A stretch of 15,323 nucleotides of DNA. Source: a bacterium. Lineage in GTDB: Bacteria > Auribacterota > UBA3054 > B51-G9. Below, one piece after another: positions 5,755 to 13,394 of the stretch. Each line of letters opens with the position of its first letter. The stretch's first letter is position 1. A program made the position numbers and the translations under genes. The stretch covers positions 1-15,323 of the forward strand of contig JAOZNZ010000016.1 of NCBI GenBank assembly GCA_029933535.1, written 5' to 3'. The notes beneath the pieces were generated by a model, which worked only from the letters and a program-made list of their open reading frames with translations, was not told the DNA's origin and searched no databases.

Positions 5755-8451
5755 GTGCAATCAAACTTTCAAAAATCTATTTATAATTGGACCGGCAGAA
5801 TAATATGCCCCGTGTTCCTTTTTACACAATTATTTATTGTTTGCCCGGCTGCTTATGCTGCAGATCCGGATGGAATAACAGTTACCGGTTCAGTTGTTAA
5901 AGCCCAAATTGATACAAATGCTTTTGATGCAAATGTTATTGGCACAAATGCTTTTGATGCAAATGTTATTGATACAAATGCTTTCGAGGGAATTTCAAGC
6001 GCCGGAATTACAATAAGTTCAAATGACCTTATCACATTAAATTTTGAAGGAACAGATGTTCGTACAGTATTACTCTATCTTGCAGAAATAACCGGGGATA
6101 CAATACTCCTGGATAAATCTGTTCGCGGGGATGTAACTATTATCAACCCAAAACCTGTAAATGCAGCGAGCGCAAAACAAATTATTTTCTCGATTCTTGA
6201 AATGCAGGGATTCACAATTGTGCGCTATGATGATTATGTAAAAGTTGTTCGTTCAGGAGATGCAAAAACACGACCAATTAAAACTCTTCAACCGGTAGAC
6301 AATATTGAAGATATGGATAGCGAAGATATTATTCGTACTCAGGTATTATATCCCGACCATATTTCCGCGGAAGATGTACAAAAATTTATAACTCCTCTGC
6401 TTACTAAAGGCGCCGGACAAATTGTTGTTAACAAGCCTACCGGCGCAATTCTTTTAATCGATACCGGCGCAAATATTAAACGCCTTATGAATATCGTTAA
6501 TTTGATTGATAAAATTATCGAAGGCGGGCAAATTGAAATAAAAATGATCCCGTTGGAATATGCAGATGAACAGGAAATGACATCAATGCTTAATAGCATA
6601 TTTAGCGCACCGGCATTTCAAGACCCTAACGCTCAGAAAGTTACTGTGAATGGTGCCGCTGTTCCTACCGCACCCGGAGCCAAAGCGGCTGCAGCAGTTC
6701 TTAAATCTGTAAAAGCTTCCGGAACAGAATTGAAATTAACGGGAGAGATAGGAATGAAAGCTACATTTATAGCCGACACGCGTCTTCATTCGCTTATAGT
6801 AATTGCGGCAAAAATAATGTTTCCTACAATTCTTGACATCATAAAAAAGCTTGACGTTACAAGTACTGAAAAAGATGATACAATTCATATTTACCCGTTG
6901 CAGCATGTTAAAGCTGAAGAGATAACTGATACACTTAATAATATTTTCTCTGAAAATTCCTCCCGCACATCAGGTAGTTCTACAAGAACCAGTTTAAGAG
7001 ACAGAAATACCAGTAATCGTAATACTTCATCACGCGATCGTACTTCACGCTCAAGACCTCCTACAAGAACAACATCAAGATCCTCCGCTAAGGGAGCCGG
7101 TCTCAGCCATCTTGCAGGAAAAGTAGATGTTCTTTATGATGAGCCGTCAAATTCACTTATTATCATTACTTCTCCAAAATATTATGAAACGATAAAAAGA
7201 ATTATCGAAAGACTTGATCAGCGAACTCCTCAGGCGTGGATTCAGGCAATGATAGTAGAAGTAGCAAGAACAAAAGATTTTAACTTCGGCGTGGGTTGGA
7301 AAAAAATAGTCGATAGCGGAAACAAAATGAATATGTTTCAGGCTCTCGATACAACTATCGGCCCGGCATTCGATGCGGCAAAACAGGAAATTGAGCCGGC
7401 GAGTCTGGAAGGTTTTGCTTATGCTTTCGGCGAGCAGAATAAAAACGGTGGGTTCGACCCATATATGACCCTACAAACTGCAGAAGGTGTAAAAGACATC
7501 AACGTTCTTTCCACTCCGAGTGTTCTTGCAGCCAACAACGAAGAAGCATCAATAAAAGTAGGTGAACAGTTTCCTGTTGCAAGATACAGCCGCGGAGATT
7601 CAGGTGATACCCGCGACTATTCTTACGAATATACAGACATAACAATTGAATTGAATGTTGTTCCCAGAATTAACCGCCATAGAGAAGTCGCTCTTGAGGT
7701 TGATGTTGATGTAAAAGACAATGGCGGCTCAGCTTATCCTACCGATCCGGCAGCTCCGCCAATTATTCTGCAGCGAAGTGCAAAAACGGAAGTTGTTGTT
7801 CAAGATGGTCAAACATTAGTGATAGGCGGATTAATTAAAGATGATTTCAATTCAACTGTTCAAAAAATTCCGCTTCTTGGCGATATTCCGCTTATTAAAC
7901 ATGCTTTCCGTACTTATACTGACGAAAAAAGAAAAATTGAATTGCTGATCTTTATAACTCCTTATGTCGTTGAAAGCGATTCTGAAGGTGATGCTCTTAC
8001 CAAAACTGTGCGCAGCAGATATCGCGGCGCAGACGGTTTTATAGAAAACCGCGACAGAAATCTTTTGTATGACGAACTTAACAGATCAAAAGATCAGTTA
8101 ACAATTTATGATGACTGGCGCACTTTCGAGAAGAAAATTGAATTTGTTGAAAATTATTTTGATCCAATTGCCGCTGAAAAAGCCGCTGAAAAGAAAGGTT
8201 CTAATGCAGAGTCTAAATATTTCTATCATTTCCAGCACTCGGATAATGCAGAACCATACGAAGGTGAAATAATTGTTCCAACTGATTCTAAAGACAAAGT
8301 GTCTCCCGATGCTATTAATCCAACGAAAGAAATTGTACCGGATACAGAAAACAACAGCACAGAAACTACTGATAAAGATTCATTGTCTTCTTTGATTGAA
8401 CGTGAGCGTCTGCTTGTCAATAGCGTGGACGGGGACAATAATTCAAAATAA
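5755..8451 (+). CDS. Outer-membrane secretin, GspD/type II secretion or pilus type
   Basis: The product should form the multimeric outer-membrane channel of a type II secretion or type IV pilus-like machine. It starts at GTG, chosen for the SD at 5741 and because it gives a full Sec signal peptide (cleavage about 35, AYA/AD). Order of parts: linker with a repeated 10-residue unit (about 53-79), N0 (about 91-180), three ring-type N domains (about 193-490) with an Arg/Ser/Thr-rich loop at about 402-449 in the last one, and the secretin domain (about 495-738) with LSTPSVLAANNEEA near 584, VIGG at 689-692, KIPLLGDIPLI, and LLIFITPYVV at the end. An acidic tail of about 160 residues follows. At 898 aa it is longer than typical GspD (650-750 aa) because of the linker, loops and tail. 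No other gsp or pil gene is nearby, so the exact system is undetermined. Confidence 0.92.
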   Translation: MQSNFQKSIYNWTGRIICPVFLFTQLFIVCPAAYAADPDGITVTGSVVKAQIDTNAFDANVIGTNAFDANVIDTNAFEGISSAGITISSNDLITLNFEGTDVRTVLLYLAEITGDTILLDKSVRGDVTIINPKPVNAASAKQIIFSILEMQGFTIVRYDDYVKVVRSGDAKTRPIKTLQPVDNIEDMDSEDIIRTQVLYPDHISAEDVQKFITPLLTKGAGQIVVNKPTGAILLIDTGANIKRLMNIVNLIDKIIEGGQIEIKMIPLEYADEQEMTSMLNSIFSAPAFQDPNAQKVTVNGAAVPTAPGAKAAAAVLKSVKASGTELKLTGEIGMKATFIADTRLHSLIVIAAKIMFPTILDIIKKLDVTSTEKDDTIHIYPLQHVKAEEITDTLNNIFSENSSRTSGSSTRTSLRDRNTSNRNTSSRDRTSRSRPPTRTTSRSSAKGAGLSHLAGKVDVLYDEPSNSLIIITSPKYYETIKRIIERLDQRTPQAWIQAMIVEVARTKDFNFGVGWKKIVDSGNKMNMFQALDTTIGPAFDAAKQEIEPASLEGFAYAFGEQNKNGGFDPYMTLQTAEGVKDINVLSTPSVLAANNEEASIKVGEQFPVARYSRGDSGDTRDYSYEYTDITIELNVVPRINRHREVALEVDVDVKDNGGSAYPTDPAAPPIILQRSAKTEVVVQDGQTLVIGGLIKDDFNSTVQKIPLLGDIPLIKHAFRTYTDEKRKIELLIFITPYVVESDSEGDALTKTVRSRYRGADGFIENRDRNLLYDELNRSKDQLTIYDDWRTFEKKIEFVENYFDPIAAEKAAEKKGSNAESKYFYHFQHSDNAEPYEGEIIVPTDSKDKVSPDAINPTKEIVPDTENNSTETTDKDSLSSLIERERLLVNSVDGDNNSK
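5911..5986 (+). repeat. Coding 30-bp tandem repeat in the secretin linker, about 2.5 copies
   Basis: Units begin at 5911, 5941 and 5971, each starting with a GATACAAATG-like decamer followed by CTTTTGATGC and AAATGTTATT; the third copy is partial. The first two differ only in positions 2-3 (GAT versus GGC codon). They encode (D/G)TNAFDANVI repeats between the signal peptide and N0. The N0-only paralog has a single DTNVF-containing copy, so the repeat expanded in the full-length gene after the duplication, or contracted in the other. Confidence 0.95.
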
Positions 8452-8462
8452 TATAAACTTAA

Positions 8463-9431
8463 ATGAAAATTGATTTGGAAAAAGAGCTGGGGTTAAACCT
8501 GGCATCTAAACCTGATAAATTTCCCTGGCTGAAAGTTATTATTTTCCTGTGCGCGGCAAATTTTATTCTTCTTGTAATTCTTCTTTTTAGTTCTAAACAA
8601 AATAATTCTGCTCCGGCATACGAATCTTCATTTATTACAATGAATAGCCAGTTCATTGCAAACGTTTCTGCCCGACTAACCAATATAGAACAATTGCAGA
8701 GACAATTACGAATAACTCAAAAAAAATCAAAAAAAGCATTTTCTGTTGTTTCAGCTGATAAAAAATTGCAAAATAAATACGAAAGAATGAAACAAAAGAA
8801 ATTGAAAAAATCCGGACTGACTGATGACGAAATTGATTCTCTCGATTCTTCAATGCATAATAAAAACGGATTCAGTAGTATTACAGATGAAGAAAAAAAT
8901 GCATTGAATGATCTTATCGACCGTGATGAGTCCGGAGCACAAATGCGTGCTTATATTCGCGCGTTGCCTTCAATTGGCCACAGAAAAGCTGTTATTGAAT
9001 ATTTAAAAAGTAAAGGTAATCAGTGGTTTAAAGCTACATTACCTCTTTTGGCCGATGATGACCCTGATGTTTATGCAGATGCAGACGCTTATGTTGATAA
9101 TACCCGCTATTTCTTTGAAATTATAAGGGACGTTAGTGATAACAGTGCAACAATTGCTTACGCAGGAAGTAAATTAAATCAACTCGAACTTGCTTCTCAA
9201 AAATCAGCGTTTAAAAAAATTGTGGAAAACGAAAGACTTAACAGACAGGATGAACTTGAAGAGTTAAGAGAAAATTTAGCTCCTAAAGAAACTGCCGCGC
9301 AAGCTCAAGCACGAATTCGACGCGGCAAAAAAAGTATTATTAAACCTTATAAATCATCAAACCTGGTTAAACCATATAAAACAGATTGGGATCCCGATCC
9401 TCGAGTTCGCGAAGAACGGGGAATAGAATAA
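8463..9431 (+). CDS. Unrecognised single-pass membrane protein downstream of the secretin
   Basis: I do not recognise this 322-aa protein. It has a short cytoplasmic N-terminus, one membrane helix at about 22-43 and a large, probably periplasmic, domain. A Lys-rich, coiled-coil-prone helix lies at about 72-120 (QLQRQLRITQKKSKK), followed by an acidic stretch LLADDDPDVYADADAYVD (about 195-212), another charged helix at about 240-272, and a basic Pro/Tyr tail in which KPYK occurs twice. It starts 11 bp after the secretin stop with no SD and is presumably co-transcribed. Topology and position resemble inner-membrane partners of secretins such as GspC, but no HR or PDZ domain is visible; that role is a guess. 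Confidence 0.8.
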   Translation: MKIDLEKELGLNLASKPDKFPWLKVIIFLCAANFILLVILLFSSKQNNSAPAYESSFITMNSQFIANVSARLTNIEQLQRQLRITQKKSKKAFSVVSADKKLQNKYERMKQKKLKKSGLTDDEIDSLDSSMHNKNGFSSITDEEKNALNDLIDRDESGAQMRAYIRALPSIGHRKAVIEYLKSKGNQWFKATLPLLADDDPDVYADADAYVDNTRYFFEIIRDVSDNSATIAYAGSKLNQLELASQKSAFKKIVENERLNRQDELEELRENLAPKETAAQAQARIRRGKKSIIKPYKSSNLVKPYKTDWDPDPRVREERGIE

Positions 9432-9456
9432 TCCAATAATCCAATAATCCATTATC
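9432..9456 (+). repeat. Short 8-bp direct repeat before purB
   Basis: CCAATAAT is repeated at 9433-9440 and 9441-9448 and then followed by CCATTATC, filling nearly the whole 26-bp gap between the membrane-protein gene and purB. No SD is present. It resembles the other short-period repeats found in spacers of this window. Confidence 0.7.
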
Positions 9457-9457
9457 T

Positions 9458-10888
9458 ATGTCTTTATCCTACCAAAATCCTCTCGCGGAACGTTATTCAA
9501 GTTCTCGCATGACCGAAATATTCTCGTCTCAAATTCGCTATAAAACCTGGCGCGAATTATGGATCGCTCTCGCGGAAGCTGAACGTGAACTCGGTATTTC
9601 TATTACTAAAAAGCAAATTCTGGAATTAAAAAAATATGTCAATGATATAGATTTTAATGAGGTGAGTAAAATCGAACGCGAAGTTCGACATGATGTTATG
9701 GCTCATATCCTTGCTTACGGTAAAAAAGCAAAATCCGCCGCGCCAATTATTCACCTCGGCGCAACAAGCTGCTTTGTTACCGATAATGCTGATTTGCTCA
9801 TTTATAGAGACGCTTTAAGATTGGTTAGCGACCGGCTAATTGACGCAATAAGAACTCTATCAAAATTTGTCCGTAAAGAAGCCGCGCGGCCGGCTCTTGG
9901 TTATACCCATCTTCAACCTGCACAACTTACAACAGTAGGCAAACGCGCCGCTCTCTGGCTGCAGGATTTGCAGCTTGATTACGAGCATCTTACTTTTGTG
10001 CTTAATCACTTAAAATTCAGAAGCATCAAAGGCGCAACGGGCTCACAAGCAAGTTTTACGGAACTTTTTAAAGGTGACCACAAGAAAGTTAAACAACTCG
10101 AACAAAAAATCACAAAAATGTTCGGCTTTAAATCTTTTTACGCAGTCGGCGGACAAACTTATCCAAGAAAAGTCGATGCAGAAATCCTTGCCGCTTTAAC
10201 GGGTATCGCTCTTTCAGTAAGTAAAATGACTAATGATATACGCTACCTGCAAAGTGTTCGAGAACTTGAAGAACCTTTCGCAAAAAAACAAATCGGTTCT
10301 TCGGCTATGGCTTATAAAAGAAATCCAATGCGTTGCGAAAGAGCTGACTCTCTCGCACGGCTGGTGCTTTCGCTTGCCACTTCGCCGCAAATGACTGCTG
10401 CAGCTCAATTTCTTGAGCGTACATTAGATGACTCAGCAAACCGCCGTATTGCAATTCCTGAAGCTTTTCTCGCAACAGACGCGATTCTTTTAATTATTGA
10501 AAATATTGCAGACGGGCTTACTGTTTATCCTGAAATTATTGCTCAACGCGTAAACGAAAACCTTCCCTTTATTGCTACCGAAGCAATATTAATGCTTGCT
10601 GTCTCAAGAGGTAAAAGCAGACAGGATGTTCACGAAAGAATCCGAACTCACGCAATGACCGCAACACAAAAAATACGCAAAGGGCAGAAAAATAACCTTG
10701 TCGATCTTATGGCTGAAGATCCTGAAATCGGTCTTTCACTTGAAGAAATTCAAAACGAACTCGATCCAACTCGATGCGTTGGACGCGCGCCGGAACAAAC
10801 AAAAGAATATTTAAGTAATGAAGTTGTGCCGCTTCTCCGCCGTTATCGTCGTTACTTTCCTGCCGACAAAGTTATAGTAAAGTATTAA
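9458..10888 (+). CDS. purB: Adenylosuccinate lyase, animal-type subclass
   Basis: A cytosolic purine biosynthesis enzyme that releases fumarate from SAICAR and from adenylosuccinate. The 476-aa protein belongs to the fumarase/aspartase superfamily. HDVMAHI carries His78, GYTHLQPAQLTTVGKR carries His151 (the catalytic acid region), and the signature IGSSAMAYKRNPMRCER lies at 279-295 with the catalytic loop Ser at 281/282. The signature normally reads SSAMPYKRNP; here Ala285 replaces Pro. FERTLDDSANRRI-like sequence (LERTLDDSANRRIAIPEAF) follows. From memory the whole chain lines up with human ADSL (484 aa) much better than with the shorter ~430-aa bacterial PurB. It lies 26 bp after the membrane-protein gene, has no SD, and no other pur gene is present. 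Confidence 0.95.
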   Translation: MSLSYQNPLAERYSSSRMTEIFSSQIRYKTWRELWIALAEAERELGISITKKQILELKKYVNDIDFNEVSKIEREVRHDVMAHILAYGKKAKSAAPIIHLGATSCFVTDNADLLIYRDALRLVSDRLIDAIRTLSKFVRKEAARPALGYTHLQPAQLTTVGKRAALWLQDLQLDYEHLTFVLNHLKFRSIKGATGSQASFTELFKGDHKKVKQLEQKITKMFGFKSFYAVGGQTYPRKVDAEILAALTGIALSVSKMTNDIRYLQSVRELEEPFAKKQIGSSAMAYKRNPMRCERADSLARLVLSLATSPQMTAAAQFLERTLDDSANRRIAIPEAFLATDAILLIIENIADGLTVYPEIIAQRVNENLPFIATEAILMLAVSRGKSRQDVHERIRTHAMTATQKIRKGQKNNLVDLMAEDPEIGLSLEEIQNELDPTRCVGRAPEQTKEYLSNEVVPLLRRYRRYFPADKVIVKY

Positions 10889-10902
10889 AGTGTTGCAAGG
10901 TT

Positions 10903-11040
10903 GTCCCGATAAAATCGGAACTTAAGGTTTAAAGGTTACGCGTAACGCGTCTAAGGTTACAAGAATAAAGTCTAAATCTTTCAACCTTAAAACCTTAAGC
11001 GAGTGAAATGAGCAACCTTTCAACCTTAAAACCTTAAATT
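10903..11040 (+). repeat. Repeat-filled spacer after purB: hairpin, palindrome and AACCTTAAAACCTTAA repeats
   Basis: The 163-bp gap contains GTCCCGAT/ATCGGAAC (10903-10920, one mismatch), a possible weak end-of-gene hairpin. Next come the perfect palindrome GTTACGCGTAAC (10935-10946) with ACGCGT twice, and a 21-bp direct repeat at 10978-10998 and 11017-11037 whose core is CAACCTTAAAACCTTAA. The inverted form TTAAGGTTTAAAGGTT occurs at 10922-10937, so the two halves can fold on each other. No ORF or RBS is seen. Confidence 0.8.
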
Positions 11041-11051
11041 TTAGAATTTTA

Positions 11052-11495
11052 ATGAATCCACTCCATTACTTTGAAATAAATAATATCGGTGGTTGCGCAA
11101 TGCCGCGATCAGCCAATGATATTCAATGGTTGAAAGATAAAGGAATTTCCGCAATTCTTACCTTAGTCGAAAGATCTTTACCCACGGATTGGTTAAACGA
11201 TTTTATTTCACTTCATATCCCTGTTCAGGACTTCTGCCCTCCGACGATTGAGCAATTAAATCTTTGTGTTGATTTTCTGAAAGACTGTATTAAAGCAAAT
11301 AAAAAACCTGTTGTTCATTGCATGATGGGTTATGGTAGAACAGGAACCATTCTTGCCGCTTATCTCATTTCGGAAGGAATGACCGCAAATGACGCTATTG
11401 CAAAAGTCCGCCAAAAGCGTTCCGGTGCGATAGAAACTTTCGAACAAGAAGATATTTTATTCGCGTTTGAAGCAATGCTTTCGTCAGACATTTAA
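11052..11495 (+). CDS. Dual-specificity protein phosphatase, DUSP23-like
   Basis: A small cysteine-dependent phosphatase expected to hydrolyse phosphoprotein or other phosphoester substrates in the cytoplasm; the substrate is unknown. The 147-aa chain is a bare catalytic domain. The P-loop HCMMGYGRTG has nucleophile Cys90 and Arg96, the general acid is Asp60 in QDFCPP, and the conserved tail motif is GAIETFEQE. The DFCPP, GRTGT.LAAYL and (S/A)IETFEQE motifs are those I remember from human DUSP23/VHZ, an atypical DSP of about 150 aa. There is no signal peptide or regulatory domain. Its stop (11493-11495) lies 4 bp before the next gene's likely start, so the two are probably co-translated. Confidence 0.92.
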   Translation: MNPLHYFEINNIGGCAMPRSANDIQWLKDKGISAILTLVERSLPTDWLNDFISLHIPVQDFCPPTIEQLNLCVDFLKDCIKANKKPVVHCMMGYGRTGTILAAYLISEGMTANDAIAKVRQKRSGAIETFEQEDILFAFEAMLSSDI

Positions 11496-11499
11496 AAAA

Positions 11500-13329
11500 A
11501 TGATGAAAACACATTCCAAATATTTATTTGACAGTAAATTCACAATTGCCGCTTTCTTCCTTATCGTTTGCGTGACCGTTATCGCTTTCCTGCCAAGTTT
11601 CAACAGTTCGTTCCATCTTGACGATTATGAACAGATAGTTAATGCAAACTTAAAAAATATTTCTACTGTACAAATTATTAAAGCTTATCCTGCGACGCGG
11701 TGGCTTGTTTTTTTTAGTTTTAAAGCTAACGCCTCAATAAACGGATATAATGTTTTCGGCTATCATCTGGTAAATTTTTTTCTTCACCTTATTTCGGTAT
11801 TTCTAATTTTTAAAATCACAGATTTTTTGTTTTTCTTTATTAGACGAAATAAACCGGTGGCTATATCTTCTTTTTCACCAAAACTTGCCGCATTATTTGC
11901 CGCAGCTGTTTTTGCGGCTCATCCTCTTCAGTCCCAGCCTGTTATTTATATTACTCAACGGTTAATGTTAAGTGCCACGCTTTGCTATTTGTTGGCTCTA
12001 TACAGCCTTGCACGCGGATATCTGCCCGGTAAGTCAAAAGTTATAGGTTGGACAGGTGCTGTGATTGCTTTCATTTTCGGCGCGTTATGTAAAGAAATAA
12101 TAGTTACTTTGCCTGTAATCTTAATTTTAATGACATGGATTTTTCTTCAGCCGCCTGACTTTAAATTATGGACAAAAAAGAATTGGATTATCACTGCTCT
12201 TGTTTCTGCTTTAATTATTATTATTCCGATTATTATCTTTATGAATATTATAAAATGGGATTTTAATCAGCTTAAACAAGCGTGGAACTCTATCGGAGGA
12301 GCATTGCATATTAATACTCCGGGCCTTAACCGTTATACTTATGCTTTAACACAAACCAAAGTTTTATTAAAATATATCGGTCTTTTTTTATGGCCGGCAG
12401 GATTTCAAATTGATCCTGATGTAAAACTTTGCGCGACATGGTCTTCACCTGCTTTTCTTGCATCTTCCGTCACAATTATATTTTTATTTATAACATCCTG
12501 GTTATTAAGGAAAATTGCTCCTCTAATATTGTGGGGCCTATTGTTCTATTTTATCGTTATGCTTCCACAATCAAGTATTATTCCAACACCGGATCTTATG
12601 TTTGAGCATAGAGCTTATCTTGGTGTTGCGGGACTTATATGGGCATCTCTGGGAATTATATGTTTAATAACAAAATATGTGAATTTTAAAAGCACTAAAT
12701 TCTTCGTAAGAAGTATTGCGGTAATTATTATTTTGTTTCTCGCTTTCTTAACTTATAACCGCGCAAATGTCTGGAAAACTGAACTGTCGTTATGGGCGGA
12801 TGCTTACAGCAAATCACCTGAAAAATCTCGCGTTGTAAATAATTATGTTAATGCTTTATTGAATAATAATGATGAATCAAACGCGGTAATTATTCTCGAA
12901 CAAAAATTGAATAATTCAGATTTTGTTCCGCCATTTATAGTTACAACTTTAGCTAATATTTACGCTCAAAACGGTAAGCTCAAAGAAGCGAAAGATCTTT
13001 ATTATAAATCTTTAAAAGCCGATTACACAAATCCGGAGACAAGATATAATCTTGCATTGATGTTTTACTTATTAGGTGATATTAAAAATGCTCGCCATCA
13101 CGCGGTGAGATTAAAAAGACTTCATAAGGATTATAGTGATGCTTATTACCTGCTTGGTATAATTTATTCTGCAAAAGAAGAAACCTTTTCTTATGCAACA
13201 AACAATCTTTCAATTTATCTTCAAAAAGACCCTAACGGGGAAAATATGGAATCGGCACGTACATTGCTTAAAATGTTAAGTTCTTCGAATGATAATAAGA
13301 CCAAAGCAGCCAAACCTATCAAAAAGTAG
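11500..13329 (+). CDS. Multi-pass membrane protein with C-terminal TPRs, TMTC-like (candidate GT-C glycosyltransferase)
   Basis: The open frame extends back to an ATG at 11467, which would overlap the phosphatase by 29 bp; I prefer ATG 11500 (or 11503), 4 bp after its stop, because MMKTHSK then leads straight into the first membrane helix. Numbering from 11500, the ~609-aa protein has a first helix at about 14-32 followed by LDDY (40-43), the early acidic motif typical of GT-C enzymes. About ten further hydrophobic segments follow, with AAHPLQSQPVIYITQRLMLSA and LCKEIIVTLPV, which match the HP...V...R and KE motifs of TMTC-type proteins. The C-terminal ~150 residues contain two or three TPR units (LANIYAQNGKLKEAKDLY and the next). 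A role as a lipid-linked-sugar O-glycosyltransferase is inferred from architecture only. Confidence 0.85.
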   Translation: MMKTHSKYLFDSKFTIAAFFLIVCVTVIAFLPSFNSSFHLDDYEQIVNANLKNISTVQIIKAYPATRWLVFFSFKANASINGYNVFGYHLVNFFLHLISVFLIFKITDFLFFFIRRNKPVAISSFSPKLAALFAAAVFAAHPLQSQPVIYITQRLMLSATLCYLLALYSLARGYLPGKSKVIGWTGAVIAFIFGALCKEIIVTLPVILILMTWIFLQPPDFKLWTKKNWIITALVSALIIIIPIIIFMNIIKWDFNQLKQAWNSIGGALHINTPGLNRYTYALTQTKVLLKYIGLFLWPAGFQIDPDVKLCATWSSPAFLASSVTIIFLFITSWLLRKIAPLILWGLLFYFIVMLPQSSIIPTPDLMFEHRAYLGVAGLIWASLGIICLITKYVNFKSTKFFVRSIAVIIILFLAFLTYNRANVWKTELSLWADAYSKSPEKSRVVNNYVNALLNNNDESNAVIILEQKLNNSDFVPPFIVTTLANIYAQNGKLKEAKDLYYKSLKADYTNPETRYNLALMFYLLGDIKNARHHAVRLKRLHKDYSDAYYLLGIIYSAKEETFSYATNNLSIYLQKDPNGENMESARTLLKMLSSSNDNKTKAAKPIKK

Positions 13330-13366
13330 TTTCTTGCAAGACAAATATTTTTTTGCAAAATTTAAC

Positions 13367-13394
13367 ACTTTTAAATAGGAAACTATTTAAAAGT
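13367..13394. terminator. Perfect 12-bp hairpin between convergent genes
   Basis: ACTTTTAAATAG (13367-13378) and CTATTTAAAAGT (13383-13394) are exact reverse complements around GAAA (13379-13382), a GNRA-type tetraloop on the plus-strand transcript. The right arm contains the TAG stop and last codons of the permease. Lying between two 3' ends it may serve both genes, but the stem is AT-rich and no clear T tract follows directly, so intrinsic termination is uncertain. The rest of the 53-bp gap shows only a T7 run at 13348-13354. Confidence 0.5.

Noticed and set aside
8653..8853. Minus-strand ORF inside the membrane-protein gene, and similar antisense ORFs elsewhere (e.g. 4005-4301, 6339-6599, 10214-10408, 13529-13723)
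   Set aside because: All lie inside well-supported genes, lack family motifs and RBS, and are shadows of the sense reading frame.
11467..11499. ATG 11467 as the start of the TMTC-like gene
   Set aside because: It would overlap the phosphatase by 29 bp and add a short polar segment; the ATGs at 11500/11503 directly after the stop are more natural.
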